Shown in pieces: positions 26,300 to 36,709 of a DNA stretch of 64,000 nucleotides. The stretch is taken from positions 239,017 to 303,016 of the forward strand of contig NZ_JAHCDA010000005.1 in NCBI RefSeq assembly GCF_018413645.1, in the 5' to 3' direction. The notes beneath the pieces were generated by a model. The model had not been told where the DNA came from. It did not search any database and worked only from the letters and a program-made list of their open reading frames with translations. This stretch comes from Roseococcus pinisoli. Its GTDB lineage: Bacteria; Pseudomonadota; Alphaproteobacteria; Acetobacterales; Acetobacteraceae. The position numbers and the translations under genes are program-made. Each line of letters begins with the position of its first letter. Position 1 is the stretch's first letter.

Positions 26300-27519
26300 A
26301 GCCCATTTTCACCCTGCTGGTCGGCGCCGGGATCGCGCTGGGCATCGTCGTCGCGGAGCCCGGGCTTCCTGGCGCCCTTCGCACCGCCATCGGCCTCGGC
26401 GCATCCACCGGCGCGCCGCCCGCGCGGGACAGCCACGGCCATGCCCATGGCGAGGAGGAAGGCCCCGAAGGCACCGTCCGGATGACGGAGGAGCAGATCC
26501 GCACCTCCCGCATCGAGGTCGTGGAGGCCGCGCCCGGCACCCTCGTCCGCCGGGTCTCGCTGCCGGGCACGGTGGCCGCCAGCGCCGACCGCCTCGCGCG
26601 GGTTCCCGCGCGCGTGGCCGGCATCGTGACGACGCTCGGCAAGCGCCTGGGCGATCAGGTGGAGGCTGGGGAGCTGCTGGCCGTGATCGAGAGCAGCGAG
26701 ATCGCCACCGCCAAGGGCGACTACCTCGCGGCCCTCCGCACGACGGAGCTCGCGCGCATGACCTTCGAGCGGGAGCAGCGCCTCTGGCATCGCCGCGTCT
26801 CGGCCGAGCAGGATTTCCTGAAGGCGCGCACGGACTGGCAGGAGGCGCAGATCCGGCTGGACCTCGCGCGGCAGAAGCTCGCCGCGCTGGGCCTTTCCCA
26901 GGCCGAGCTGGAGCAGCTGCCCCAGCAGCCGATCGAGGCCCTGCGCCGGCGGGAGGTCCGCGCGCCGATCGCGGGTCGCATCATCGGCCGCACCGCCATC
27001 CTGGGCGCGGCCGTCACGCCGGAGGCCGAGATCTACACCGTCGCGGACCTGTCGGTCGTCTGGGTGGAGATTGCCGTGCCGACCACGGACATCGCCTTCG
27101 CCGCCGAGGGCGCGATGGTGCGGCTGCGCGGCGAGGCCGGGCCGCTCGGCGAAGGCCGCGTCGTCTTCCTGAGCCCGGTGCTCGATGCCGAGACGCGCTC
27201 CGCCCGGGCCGTGGTCGAGGTGCCGAACCCCCAGGGCGCCTTCCGGCCGGGCGCCTATGTCACCGCCGATCTCGCCACCGCGGAACAGGCGGTGGAGGTG
27301 ATGGTGCCGCGCAGCGCCATCCAGCAGATCGGCGGCGAGGATGTGATCTTCGTGCGCACCGCCGACGGCTTCGAGAAGCGCGAGGTCGTGCTGGGCCAGG
27401 GCGACCAGGATCATGTCGAGATCGTCTTCGGCCTCGATCCCGGCGAGCGCTTCGCCGCCGGCAATACGTTCATCCTGAAGGCCGAGCTCGGTAAAGCCGA
27501 AGCCGAGCATTCGCACTGA
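26296..27519 (+). CDS. czcB: RND efflux periplasmic adaptor subunit (CzcB type)
   Basis: Membrane-fusion protein of 407 aa. An N-terminal anchor or signal is followed by a His-rich segment (DSHGHAHGEEEG). Then come the barrel-sandwich hybrid (RVPARVAGIVTTLGKRLGDQ), a helical hairpin (AEQDFLKARTDWQEAQIRL) and the second lipoyl half (EVRAPIAGRIIGRTAILGA), with a C-terminal beta barrel ending HSH. The His clusters fit a divalent-metal adaptor. It lies between the TolC-type and RND genes. Confidence 0.93.
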   Translation: MKPIFTLLVGAGIALGIVVAEPGLPGALRTAIGLGASTGAPPARDSHGHAHGEEEGPEGTVRMTEEQIRTSRIEVVEAAPGTLVRRVSLPGTVAASADRLARVPARVAGIVTTLGKRLGDQVEAGELLAVIESSEIATAKGDYLAALRTTELARMTFEREQRLWHRRVSAEQDFLKARTDWQEAQIRLDLARQKLAALGLSQAELEQLPQQPIEALRRREVRAPIAGRIIGRTAILGAAVTPEAEIYTVADLSVVWVEIAVPTTDIAFAAEGAMVRLRGEAGPLGEGRVVFLSPVLDAETRSARAVVEVPNPQGAFRPGAYVTADLATAEQAVEVMVPRSAIQQIGGEDVIFVRTADGFEKREVVLGQGDQDHVEIVFGLDPGERFAAGNTFILKAELGKAEAEHSH

Positions 27520-27532
27520 GGGCGCCGGAACC

Positions 27533-30500
27533 ATGATCGCTGGCATCCTCAATTTCTCCGTCCGGCAGCGATGGCTGGTCGTGCTCATCACGGCCGCCAT
27601 CGCGGGCTTCGGCCTGCGGTCGCTGCTGCTGCTGCCGATCGACGCCGTGCCCGACATCACGAACAACCAGGTGCAGATCAACACCCTGGCCCCCGCGCTA
27701 TCGCCCTATGAGGTCGAGAAGCAGGTGACCTTCCCGGTGGAGACCGCGCTGGCCGGCATACGCGGCCTGGAATCGACGCGCTCCCTCTCGCGCAACGGCT
27801 TCTCGCAGGTCACGGCGATCTTTCGGGACAATGTGGACATCTACTACGCGCGGCAACAGGTGCTGGAGCGCCTTTCCGACGCGCGGGAGCTGCTGCCCCC
27901 CGGCGCCGAGCCCAGAATGGGCCCCATCTCGACCGGCCTCGGCGAGATCTACATGTGGACCGTGGGCTTCGCGCCCCGCCAGGACGGCGACATCGTCAGG
28001 GACGGCCGGCCCGGCTGGCAGGCCGATGGCAGCTACGTCTCCGCCGAGGGCCAGCGCCTGACCACGGAGCTGGAAAGGACGGCCTATCTGCGGACGCTGC
28101 AGGACTGGGTCATCCGCCCGCAGCTCCGCAACGTGCCCGGCGTGGCCGGCGTCGATTCCATCGGCGGTCTGGTCAAGCAGTTCCACGTCCAGCCCGACCC
28201 CGCGCGCCTCATCGGCCTCGGCCTGTCGCTGACCGATGTGGCGGAGGCGCTGGAGCGGAACAACTCCAGCCGCGGTGCCGGCTATATCGAGCGCGGCGGC
28301 GAAGGCTACGTCGTGCGCTCCGGCGGGCGTCTCGAAACGCTGGAGGACATCCGCAACGTCGTGATCGCGACGCGCGAGGGCGTGCCCGTCCGCATCCGCG
28401 ACATCGCCGAGGTGCTGGTGGGGCGCGAGCTGCGCACCGGCAGCGCGAGCATCGGCGGCCAGGAGGCCGTGGTGGGCACGGCGCTCATGCTGATCGGCGC
28501 CAATAGCCGCACCGTCTCCACGGCGGTCGATGCGCGGATCGGCGAGATCGCCGCCACCCTGCCGCCGGGCATCGAGCTGCGGACGGTGCTCAACCGCACC
28601 GAGCTCGTGAACGCGACCGTCCGCACCGTGGCGAAGAACCTCGCCGAGGGCGCGATGCTGGTCATCGTGGTGCTGTTCCTGCTGCTCGGAAACCTGCGCG
28701 CCGCGGTCGTCACCGCCCTCGTGATCCCGGTGACCATGCTGATCACCGCGACCGGCATGCTCGAAGGCCATATCAGCGCCAATCTGATGAGCCTCGGCGC
28801 GCTGGACTTCGGCCTCATCGTCGATGGCGCCGTCATCATCGCCGAGAACAGCCTGCGGCATCTCGCGGAGAAGCAGCAGGCGCTCGGCCGGCAGCTGAAG
28901 CTCGGCGAACGTCTGGAAACCGTCGCGGCCTCGGCGCGCGAGATGATCCGGCCCACGGTCTTCGGCCAGGCGATCATCATCCTGGTCTACGTGCCGCTGC
29001 TCACCTTCACCGGCGTCGAGGGCAAGATGTTCGCGCCCATGGCGCTGACGGTGATCATCGCGCTGGCCGTGGCCTTCGTGCTCTCGCTGACCTTCGTGCC
29101 CGCCATGATCGCGCTGGTCGTGACCGGCAAGGTGAAGGAGGAGGACAACTGGATCGTCCGCGGCCTGAAGCGCGCCTATCGCCCCGCGCTCGACCTCGCG
29201 TTGCGGCGGCCGATGTTGGTGGTCGGCGCCTCCGCGCTGCTGTTCCTCGGCTCCCTCAGCCTGGGCTCGCGGCTGGGCTCGGAGTTCATCCCGCAGCTGG
29301 ACGAGGGCAATATCGCCATGCACGCGCTGCGCATCCCCTCGACCTCACTGACGCAGTCGCAGGCGATGCAGCTGCAGGTGGAGCAGGCCGTCTCGCGCTT
29401 CCCGGAAGTGTCCGTCATCTTCTCGAAGACGGGCACGGCCGAGGTCGCGGCCGACCCCATGCCGGTGAACGTCTCCGACGCCTTCGTCATCCTGCGGCCA
29501 CGCGCCCAATGGCCCGATCCCTCCCTGTCGAAGGAGGAGCTGGTCCGTCGCATCCAGGAGGCGGTGCAGCGCGTCCCAGGTAACAACTACGAGTTCACGC
29601 AGCCCATCCAGATGCGCTTCAACGAGCTGCTGGCCGGGACGCGCGGCGACCTCGCGGTCAAGGTCTTCGGCGAGGAGTTCGGACCGATGACGGCCTCGGC
29701 CAACCAGATCGCCACGCTCCTGCGCGGCATCCGCGGCGCGGAGGACGTGCGGGTGGAGCAGACGGCGGGACTTCCCTTCCTCGAGATCAACGTGAACCGC
29801 GAGGAGATCGCGCGCCGCGGCCTCGGCATGAATGCGGTGCACGACGTCATCGGCACGGCGATCGGCGGGCGCGAGGCCGGCTTCGTCTTCGAGGGCGACC
29901 GCCGCTTCGCGATCATCGTCCGCGTGCCGGAGACCATCCGCAACGACCTCGAGGCGCTGCGCAACCTGCCGGTGGCGCTGCCCGCCAATCGCGCGGGCGT
30001 GACCGGCGCCTCCGTCCCGCTGCGGAGCCTGGCCACCTTCCGCCTGACGGAAGGCCCCAACCAGGTGAGCCGCGAGAACGGAAGGCGCCGCATGGTCGTG
30101 ACCGCGAATGTCCGCGGGCGCGATATCGCCTCCGTCGTGGCCGAGGCGCAGGCCGCGGTTGCCCGGGAGGTCCGCCTGCCGGCGGGCTACTTCATCACCT
30201 GGGGCGGCCAGTTCGAGAATCTCGAGGCCGCGCGCCAGCGCCTGCTGGTGGTGGTGCCGGGCTGCTTTTTCCTGATCTTCCTGCTGCTCTACACGGCGCT
30301 CGGCTCGCCGCGGGACGCCATGCTGGTCTTCACCGCGGTCCCCCTCGCGCTGACGGGCGGCATCGCCATGCTCTGGCTGCGCGGCATGCCGCTTTCCGTC
30401 TCGGCGGCGGTGGGTTTCATCGCGCTGTCGGGCGTGGCGGTGCTGAACGGCCTCGTCATGGTCAACCACATCAAGCAGCTGATCGAGGAAGGCATGGAGG

Positions 30501-30766
30501 TCGAGCAGGCGGTACGGCGGGGCGCCATGGATCGGCTCCGTCCCGTGGCCATGACTGCCCTCGTGGCCTCGCTCGGCTTCGTACCCATGGCCATCGCGAC
30601 GGGGGCCGGCGCCGAGGTGCAGAAACCCATCGCGACGGTGGTCATCGGCGGCCTCATCACGGCGACGCTGCTGACGCTGATGGTGCTTCCCGCGCTCTAT
30701 GCGCGCTTCGGAAGCCGGAAGCTCCGCGACGAGGAGATGGGCGAGGAGGCGGTGACGCGCGCCTAG
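27533..30766 (+). CDS. czcA: Heavy-metal RND transporter (CzcA type)
   Basis: Inner-membrane proton-driven pump of 1077 aa, full length for the HME-RND group with 12 TM helices. The TM4 proton-relay signature LDFGLIVDGAVIIAEN places D425, D431 and E438 with the same spacing as D402/D408/E415 of CzcA, arguing for Zn/Co/Cd-type rather than CusA-type (Cu/Ag) transport. Other marks are PDITNNQVQINTLAPALSPYEVEK-like N-terminal loop, SRNGFSQVTAIF and GSEFIPQLDEGN. It is the last gene of the two-component/efflux cluster. The exact metal is not certain from sequence. Confidence 0.93.
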   Translation: MIAGILNFSVRQRWLVVLITAAIAGFGLRSLLLLPIDAVPDITNNQVQINTLAPALSPYEVEKQVTFPVETALAGIRGLESTRSLSRNGFSQVTAIFRDNVDIYYARQQVLERLSDARELLPPGAEPRMGPISTGLGEIYMWTVGFAPRQDGDIVRDGRPGWQADGSYVSAEGQRLTTELERTAYLRTLQDWVIRPQLRNVPGVAGVDSIGGLVKQFHVQPDPARLIGLGLSLTDVAEALERNNSSRGAGYIERGGEGYVVRSGGRLETLEDIRNVVIATREGVPVRIRDIAEVLVGRELRTGSASIGGQEAVVGTALMLIGANSRTVSTAVDARIGEIAATLPPGIELRTVLNRTELVNATVRTVAKNLAEGAMLVIVVLFLLLGNLRAAVVTALVIPVTMLITATGMLEGHISANLMSLGALDFGLIVDGAVIIAENSLRHLAEKQQALGRQLKLGERLETVAASAREMIRPTVFGQAIIILVYVPLLTFTGVEGKMFAPMALTVIIALAVAFVLSLTFVPAMIALVVTGKVKEEDNWIVRGLKRAYRPALDLALRRPMLVVGASALLFLGSLSLGSRLGSEFIPQLDEGNIAMHALRIPSTSLTQSQAMQLQVEQAVSRFPEVSVIFSKTGTAEVAADPMPVNVSDAFVILRPRAQWPDPSLSKEELVRRIQEAVQRVPGNNYEFTQPIQMRFNELLAGTRGDLAVKVFGEEFGPMTASANQIATLLRGIRGAEDVRVEQTAGLPFLEINVNREEIARRGLGMNAVHDVIGTAIGGREAGFVFEGDRRFAIIVRVPETIRNDLEALRNLPVALPANRAGVTGASVPLRSLATFRLTEGPNQVSRENGRRRMVVTANVRGRDIASVVAEAQAAVAREVRLPAGYFITWGGQFENLEAARQRLLVVVPGCFFLIFLLLYTALGSPRDAMLVFTAVPLALTGGIAMLWLRGMPLSVSAAVGFIALSGVAVLNGLVMVNHIKQLIEEGMEVEQAVRRGAMDRLRPVAMTALVASLGFVPMAIATGAGAEVQKPIATVVIGGLITATLLTLMVLPALYARFGSRKLRDEEMGEEAVTRA

Positions 30767-30835
30767 GCACCGGATCGGCTTCCGGGCGGATGACGCCCGC
30801 CGCAACGCCCGGGAGCCACGCTGCCATGTTGACGA

Positions 30836-30855
30836 ATTGAGAATGAGTCGCAATA
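30836..30855 (+). promoter_or_regulatory. Fur-box-like site with promoter elements
   Basis: ATTGAGAATGAGTCGCAATA resembles Fur-regulated boxes of the GAGAATGANTCNCA kind. A TTGACG at 30829-30834 could be the -35 element. It precedes the ECF sigma/FecR/receptor genes by about 75 bp, so iron repression of the locus is likely. Confidence 0.55.
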
Positions 30856-30927
30856 ACACGCGCGATCGCTGGCCCCCGGGCCCGCCGATCGGCCGGTGGG
30901 GCCAGGGCTTGGTTGCAGGGATGGCGC

Positions 30928-31437
30928 GTGATTTCGAGCCTCGTTCAGAGCCTGCATCGCTCCGAGGAGAGCAGGCTTCGCCGCTTCTTCGAGCGCCGCC
31001 TGCGCCACCAGGCCGATGCCGCCGACGCCACGCAGGAGACCTTTCTGCGCCTGCTGATGCTGCCGCCGCACACGACCATCGAAAGCCCGCGCGCCTATCT
31101 GTTCCGCACGGCGCGCAGCGTCCTGCACCGCCTCGCCTCCAAGGCAGCCCTCGCGCCGCCCACTGAACCGCTGCAGGACGCGGCCGAGCAGGCCTGCGCC
31201 CAGCCCGGCCCCGAGCGCATCGCCGCCGATCGCGAGCAGCTGGCCCTGCTGATCGCCGCCATCCGCGAATTGCCCCCGCGCTGCCGCACCGTCTTCCTGC
31301 TGAGCCGCGCCGACGGCCTGTCGAACGGCGAGATCGCGCTCCGGCTCCGCATTTCGCGCAACATGGTGGAGAAGCACATCATGCGCGCCCTGCTCCATTG
31401 CCGCGACGTCCAGCGGCGCCTGGCCGAGCCCCGATGA
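30928..31437 (+). CDS. FecI-like ECF sigma factor
   Basis: RNA polymerase sigma-70 factor of about 169 aa. GTG 30928 is chosen because GGGA lies just upstream; TTG 30913 is the longer option. Region 2 is HQADAADATQETFLRLL and SPRAYLFRTARSVL; region 4 is LPPRCRTVFLLSRADGLSNG with the helix EIALRLRISRNMVEKHI. The FecI type directs transcription of a TonB receptor gene when released or activated by its FecR partner. The next gene is FecR-like and the third is a receptor with a signalling domain. Confidence 0.9.
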   Translation: MISSLVQSLHRSEESRLRRFFERRLRHQADAADATQETFLRLLMLPPHTTIESPRAYLFRTARSVLHRLASKAALAPPTEPLQDAAEQACAQPGPERIAADREQLALLIAAIRELPPRCRTVFLLSRADGLSNGEIALRLRISRNMVEKHIMRALLHCRDVQRRLAEPR

Positions 31438-31480
31438 CGGCAGCGATCGACGCGAACAGGCCTGCGTGAGACGATAGGCC

Positions 31481-32395
31481 GTGGCCAGAGAGGACATCGA
31501 CAACGAGGCCGCGCGCTGGGTCGCGCGCATGACCTCCAGCGACGCCACGGCCGAGGACCGCGAGGCGCTGCGCCGCTGGCTGGCCGCCGACCCGGCCCAC
31601 GCCACCGCCTATGCGGAGTTCCGCGCCCTCTGGGGCGATCTGGCCCCCGTCTCCCAGGCCGTCCGCACGCGCCGGCGCCGGGTATTGGCCACCGGCGCGG
31701 GGCTCGGCATCCTCGTGCTCGGCACGGGCCTCCTGTCCGGCAACCGCCTGTCCGGCCCCTCTGCCGATTACAGCACCGCCGTGGGCGAGATCCGGCATGC
31801 GACGCTGCCGGACGGCTCGGAACTCACGCTGAACACCGACAGCGCCGTGGCGCTGCGCTTCTCGGAACAGGAGCGCCGGGTCGCCCTGCTGCGCGGCGAG
31901 GCCTTCTTCGCCGTCGTTCGCGACACCGCCCGGCCCTTCATCGTCGAGGAGGCCGCGCTGCAGGCCCAGGTGCTGGGCACCCGCTTCTCCGTCGCGCGGC
32001 CCACCCGCGACAGCGGCGCCTCGGTCACGGTCGTCGAAGGGCGCGTCGAGGTCTCCGGCAGCGGTGACCGGGTCGTGCTGGGGCCGGGCGAGAGCGCGAG
32101 CCTGGCCGCCGAGGGCCGCCTCGCCGTGCGGCGCCTGCCGGCCGAGGAGGCGCTCGCCTGGCGCGACGGCAACCTCGTCTTCTCCAACCGGCCGCTCGGC
32201 GAGGTGCTCCGCACGCTGGAGCAGTACCGCCAGGGGCGCATCCTGCAATTCGGCCGGGGCCTCGAGGAACTGCGGGTGAGCGGCGTCTTCTCCATCCGCG
32301 ACACCGACCAGGCGCTGGCCGCCATGGCCGGCACCCTGCCGATTTCCGTCACGCGGCTGACGCGATTGCTCGTCGTCGTGCGCACGCTGGACTGA
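31481..32395 (+). CDS. FecR-family anti-sigma/sensor protein
   Basis: Protein of 304 aa with a GTG start. The N-terminal DUF4880-like cytoplasmic region (ARWVARMTSSDATAEDREAL, RRWLAADPAHATAYAEF) binds the sigma factor. One TM helix follows (GAGLGILVLGTGLLSG). The periplasmic FecR domain reads IRHATLPDGSELTLNTDSAV, RVALLRGEAFFAV and FSVARP, and an STN-like tail follows. It relays occupancy of the outer-membrane receptor to the sigma factor encoded just upstream. Confidence 0.92.
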   Translation: MAREDIDNEAARWVARMTSSDATAEDREALRRWLAADPAHATAYAEFRALWGDLAPVSQAVRTRRRRVLATGAGLGILVLGTGLLSGNRLSGPSADYSTAVGEIRHATLPDGSELTLNTDSAVALRFSEQERRVALLRGEAFFAVVRDTARPFIVEEAALQAQVLGTRFSVARPTRDSGASVTVVEGRVEVSGSGDRVVLGPGESASLAAEGRLAVRRLPAEEALAWRDGNLVFSNRPLGEVLRTLEQYRQGRILQFGRGLEELRVSGVFSIRDTDQALAAMAGTLPISVTRLTRLLVVVRTLD

Positions 32396-32493
32396 TCCCC
32401 CAAGTTTTTTTCGTCACCGACGTCAGGAGGTCACCGCCTCCCCGCCTCTTCCTTCTCGCACGCAGACGGTTGCGCAGAAGTGGAGTTGACGGA

Positions 32494-34980
32494 ATGAGGC
32501 TGGGACGTGGGAAGAGCGGGGCTCGCTGGGCGGGCGCGATGGGGCTTGCCGCCTCCGGCATGGTCTGGGCGGCCTGCGCTGCGCCGGCCCTGGCGCAGAG
32601 CTCTTCCGGTCCCTCCGCCTCCGAGCAGTCCGGCGGCGAGGCCTCCGTCACCGTCGCCATTCCCGCCGGCCCGCTGGAAGGCGCGCTGCTGGCCTTCGGG
32701 CGGCAGACCCCCTACCGCCTGATCTATCGCAGCGAGCTGGTGGCCGGGCGCAGCACCGCCGGCGTCCAGGGCAGCATGACCGGCCGCGAGGCGCTGCAGC
32801 GGCTGCTCGCCGGCACCCGGCTGAGCTGGCGCCCGACCGGCGCCGGTGCCATCACCCTGGTGGAGGAGCCCGATGCGGGCGCATCGCTCCAGCTGCCCGA
32901 GGTGCAGGTGGATGCGTCCACGCTGCGCGGCTGGAGCCCGGTCCGCGGCTATGTCGCGGGCATCAGCGCCGCCGGCACCCGCACCGACACGCCGATCATC
33001 GAGACGCCGCAGACCATCAACGTCATCACCGCCGACGAGATCCGCGAGCGCGCGCCACGCACCCTCGCCGAGACGCTGCGCTACACGCCCGGCGTCGTCA
33101 CCGACGTGCAGCCCGGCACCACCTATTTCGACCGCATCCGCGTGCGCGGCTTCAACAGCGTCTCGAACTTCTACCTGGACGGCATGCAGCTCACGCCCTC
33201 GGGCACGGCGGGCGTCGGCCAGGTGGATCCCTATCTGCTGGAGCGGGTGGAGGTGCTGAAGGGCCCGGCCTCCGTGATGTATGGCCAGAACGGGCCGGGC
33301 GGCATCATCAACATGGTCAGCCGCCGCCCGCAGGCCGTCGCACATGGGGAGATTGGCTTTGGCATCGGCAACCGCAACTACTATCGCGGCGAGATGGACG
33401 TGGGCGGCCCGCTCGATGCGCAGGGTCGCGTCCTCTACCGCCTGACGACGGTCGGCCGCACCACCGACACGGACATCGACCACACCAGGACCCAGCGCTA
33501 CGCCATCGCGCCCGCGCTCACCTGGCGGCCCGGCGAGAACACCACCCTCACCCTGCTCGGCGCCTATCAGCGCGATCCGGACGGCAGCTCGGGCGCCTAT
33601 CACCCGGCGGTCGGCACGGTGCTGCCGAACGTGAACGGCCGCATCCCGCGCAACCTCTTCACCAGCGAACCCGGCTGGAACCGCTACGACCGCGAGCAGG
33701 TGCAGCTCGGCTACCAGCTGGAGCACCGCTTCAGCCCGGCGCTCGAATTCCGGCAATCGGCCCGCTACATCCACGTGGACGTCGACTACCGCACGGTGCG
33801 GCTCGGCGCGCTGCAGCCGAACCAGCGCATCGCCGCCCGCACGGCGGAGGAGAGCTGGGCGAAGACCAGCGGCTTCAACATCGACAACTCGCTGATCTAC
33901 CGCTTCAACGCGGGCCCGGTGCGCAACACCGTGGTGGCCGGCGTGGACTACCGCAATTTCCGATCCCAGAACTACTCGGCCTCCGGCACCAGCGCCGCGC
34001 TGAACCTGAACCTCTTCGCGCCCGTCTATGGCGCCACGATCCCGCGCCTGGCCACGCGCACCAACAACACCGGCATGCTCGAGCAGTACGGCGCCTACGG
34101 CCAGGTACAGAGCTCCTACGGCAACTGGCGCCTGCTGCTCGGCCTGCGGCAGGACTGGAGCACATCCCACAGCCTGAACCACCTCGCCCGCACCGACACG
34201 CGCGAGCGTGATTCCGCGCTGACGGTGCGCACGGGCCTCGTCTACCTCTTCGACAACGGCCTCGCGCCCTATGTCAGCTACGCGACCTCCTTCGAGCCGA
34301 CGGCGGGCAACGACTTCTTCGGCGCCCGCCTGAAGCCCAGCAAGGGCGAGCAGTGGGAGGTGGGGCTGCGCTACCAGCCGCCCGGCTACAACAGCATGGT
34401 CTCGCTCTCGGCCTATCAGCTCACGCGGCAGAACGTCACCACGGCGGACAACGCGCATACCTGCGCCGCCGCGCCCGGGCTGGCCAATTGCGGCAATTAC
34501 AGCGTGCAGACCGGCGAGGTCCGCGTGCGCGGCATCGAGGCGGACATCCGGCTCAGCCTGACGGAAGGGCTCGGCGCCATCCTCGCCTATACCTACATGA
34601 ACGCCGAGGTCACCCGCAGCAACGACGGCTTCACGGGGAAGCGGCCCACCAACACGCCGAACCAGATGCTGTCCGGCTGGCTCAGCTACCGCTTCGGCCA
34701 AGGGCCGCTGCGCGGCCTGATGCTGGGCGGCGGGGCGCGGTTCATGGGCCCCATGTACGCCAATGACGCGAACACGACGCGCATCCCGGGCTACTCGCTC
34801 TTCGACGCCTCGGCGAGCTACGACCTTAGCCGGTTCGGCCGCCAGCTCGAGGGCGTGTCGGTGCAGTTGACCGCCACCAACCTCGCCGACAACCGCGCCG
34901 TGGGCGGCTGCTGGAGCGCCAGCTACTGCGACTACGTGCCCGGCCGGACCGTGATCGGCGCCCTGCGCTACAGCTTCTGA
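32494..34980 (+). CDS. TonB-dependent siderophore receptor with STN signalling domain
   Basis: Outer-membrane receptor/transducer of 828 aa from ATG 32494, with a signal peptide ending in ALAQ. The mature start is an STN domain ([39 protein letters not shown]), then the plug ([54 protein letters not shown]), then a 22-strand barrel ending RYSF. This layout is that of FpvA/FecA-like transducers that also signal to FecR. Ferric hydroxamate or similar xenosiderophores are likely ligands, but the exact one is unknown. It overlaps the ATPase gene by 1 nt. Confidence 0.94.
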   Translation: MRLGRGKSGARWAGAMGLAASGMVWAACAAPALAQSSSGPSASEQSGGEASVTVAIPAGPLEGALLAFGRQTPYRLIYRSELVAGRSTAGVQGSMTGREALQRLLAGTRLSWRPTGAGAITLVEEPDAGASLQLPEVQVDASTLRGWSPVRGYVAGISAAGTRTDTPIIETPQTINVITADEIRERAPRTLAETLRYTPGVVTDVQPGTTYFDRIRVRGFNSVSNFYLDGMQLTPSGTAGVGQVDPYLLERVEVLKGPASVMYGQNGPGGIINMVSRRPQAVAHGEIGFGIGNRNYYRGEMDVGGPLDAQGRVLYRLTTVGRTTDTDIDHTRTQRYAIAPALTWRPGENTTLTLLGAYQRDPDGSSGAYHPAVGTVLPNVNGRIPRNLFTSEPGWNRYDREQVQLGYQLEHRFSPALEFRQSARYIHVDVDYRTVRLGALQPNQRIAARTAEESWAKTSGFNIDNSLIYRFNAGPVRNTVVAGVDYRNFRSQNYSASGTSAALNLNLFAPVYGATIPRLATRTNNTGMLEQYGAYGQVQSSYGNWRLLLGLRQDWSTSHSLNHLARTDTRERDSALTVRTGLVYLFDNGLAPYVSYATSFEPTAGNDFFGARLKPSKGEQWEVGLRYQPPGYNSMVSLSAYQLTRQNVTTADNAHTCAAAPGLANCGNYSVQTGEVRVRGIEADIRLSLTEGLGAILAYTYMNAEVTRSNDGFTGKRPTNTPNQMLSGWLSYRFGQGPLRGLMLGGGARFMGPMYANDANTTRIPGYSLFDASASYDLSRFGRQLEGVSVQLTATNLADNRAVGGCWSASYCDYVPGRTVIGALRYSF

Positions 34981-35789
34981 TGGGCAACGCACCCATCGCA
35001 CTGGAGGGGCGGGCGCTCGACATCGCCTATGCCGGGCGGCGCGTGATCGAGGGGCTGAGTGTGGCGGTGCCCGCGGGCGGCATCACCGCCCTGATCGGCC
35101 CCAACGGGTCGGGCAAGTCCACGCTGCTGCGCGTGCTGGCCCGACTGATGCGGCCGGAGGGCGGCGAGGTGCTGCTGGATGGCCAGGCGATCCATCGCCT
35201 GCCCACCCGCCAGGTCGCGCGGCGCATCGGCCTGCTGCCGCAGGGACCGCTGGCGCCGGACGGGCTGAGCGTGCGCGACCTCGTCGGCTACGGCCGCTTC
35301 CCGCATCAGGGCCTGCTCGGCGGCGTCTCCGCCGAGGACCGGGAGGCCATCGATCGCGCCATCGCGCTGACCGGCCTGCGGGAATTGCAGGAGACGGCGG
35401 TGGACCGCCTCTCCGGCGGCCAGCGGCAGCGCGCCTGGATCGCCATGGCGATCGCGCAGCGCACGGAAACCCTGCTGCTCGACGAGCCCACCACCTTCCT
35501 CGACCTCGCCCATCAGATGGAGGTCATGAACCTCCTGGAGCGGCTCAACCGCGAGGAAGGCCGCAGCATCGTGATGGTGCTGCACGACATCAACCAGGCC
35601 GCGCGCCATGCCGGCCACATGGTGGCCCTGCGGGACGGCCGCATCCTGATGGAGGGCGCGCCCGAAGCGGTGGTGACCGCCGGGATGCTGCGCGCCGTCT
35701 TCGGTATCGAGGCCGAGATCATGACGGACCCCGCCACCGGCCGGCCCTGGTGCCTGCCCCGCCGCCCTATCGGAAGGGACGAAGAATGA
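34980..35789 (+). CDS. Iron-siderophore ABC transporter ATP-binding protein
   Basis: ATPase of 269 aa, FhuC/FecE class. Walker A is GPNGSGKST, the signature is [10 protein letters not shown], Walker B is [11 protein letters not shown] and the H-loop is [13 protein letters not shown]; the wording of the last two is typical for iron-chelate importers. The start codon overlaps the receptor stop by 1 nt and its stop overlaps the binding-protein start by 4 nt. Confidence 0.95.
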   Translation: MGNAPIALEGRALDIAYAGRRVIEGLSVAVPAGGITALIGPNGSGKSTLLRVLARLMRPEGGEVLLDGQAIHRLPTRQVARRIGLLPQGPLAPDGLSVRDLVGYGRFPHQGLLGGVSAEDREAIDRAIALTGLRELQETAVDRLSGGQRQRAWIAMAIAQRTETLLLDEPTTFLDLAHQMEVMNLLERLNREEGRSIVMVLHDINQAARHAGHMVALRDGRILMEGAPEAVVTAGMLRAVFGIEAEIMTDPATGRPWCLPRRPIGRDEE

Positions 35790-36709
35790 CCCGCCTCACC
35801 CGCCGCCTGCTGCTGGGCGCGTTGCCGGGCGGCGCCGGTCTCGCCGCGGCGCGCCCCGTCGAGCATGCCCTCGGCGTGACGGAAGTGCCGGGCACGCCGC
35901 GCCGCGTGGCCACGCTGGACAACCGGCACACCGAGAACCTGCTGGCGCTCGGCCTGCCGCCCGTGGGGGCCGCGGGGCTGCGGCGCTACCGGCAGATCAT
36001 GGCGGGGGTGGAGCCCGCGCCAGGGCCCGAGGTCACCGACCTGGGCCAGGCGGACACGCCCAATATCGAGCTGCTGCTGGCGCTGGCGCCCGAGCTGATC
36101 ATCGGCAATGCGCGCTCCGTGCAGCGCCATCACGCCGCGCTCTCCTCCATCGCGCCCGTGCTGGCCTACGACCCCTATCCGCCCGGCGGCGCCAATCTCT
36201 ACGACGCCATGCTGGTGCATTTCCGCGCCATCGCCGAGGTGCTCGGCCGCCAGGCGGAGGCCGAGGCCTTCCTGGCGGCGCTGGACGCCGGCTATGCCGC
36301 GGGGCGCGCCCGGCTGGCGGCAGCGGGCTTCGCCGGGCGGCGGGTGGTGCTGGGCAACGTCAATGCCGGGATCACCGGCGCGGATGTGATGCTGTTCAAT
36401 GCCAATGCCCTGCCGGCGGAAATTCTCCGCCGCCTCGGCTTCGACTACGCCTATGACGAGCCGCGCCATGCCGGGCGCGGCTTCAACGTGACGACGGCCG
36501 AGGCCCTGCCCGCCCTGCAGGAAGCCGATTTCCTCTACCTGCCCTTCAACGAGACCGGCGTGCGCAACCTGATGGCCACGCCCATCTGGCGTAACCTGGC
36601 CTTCGTGCGCGAGGGCCGCGCCCGCGCCATCCCCTATCGCGAGATGTATGGCAGCGTGCTGACTGCGCAGGTCTTCGCCCGGCAGGTGGTGGCGGAACTG
36701 GCGCCGTGA
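35786..36709 (+). CDS. Iron-siderophore ABC transporter substrate-binding protein
   Basis: Periplasmic binding protein of 307 aa from ATG 35786 (ATGA overlap with the ATPase). The signal is Tat-like ([20 protein letters not shown]). The FecB/FhuD-type helical-backbone fold is indicated by [34 protein letters not shown] and the C-terminal [10 protein letters not shown]. It delivers the ferric chelate to the fused permease that follows with a 4-nt overlap. Confidence 0.92.
   Translation: MTRLTRRLLLGALPGGAGLAAARPVEHALGVTEVPGTPRRVATLDNRHTENLLALGLPPVGAAGLRRYRQIMAGVEPAPGPEVTDLGQADTPNIELLLALAPELIIGNARSVQRHHAALSSIAPVLAYDPYPPGGANLYDAMLVHFRAIAEVLGRQAEAEAFLAALDAGYAAGRARLAAAGFAGRRVVLGNVNAGITGADVMLFNANALPAEILRRLGFDYAYDEPRHAGRGFNVTTAEALPALQEADFLYLPFNETGVRNLMATPIWRNLAFVREGRARAIPYREMYGSVLTAQVFARQVVAELAP

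Noticed and set aside
32431..35001. Long minus-strand frame of 856 codons opposite the TonB receptor
   Set aside because: It is a shadow of the receptor gene with no recognisable domain.
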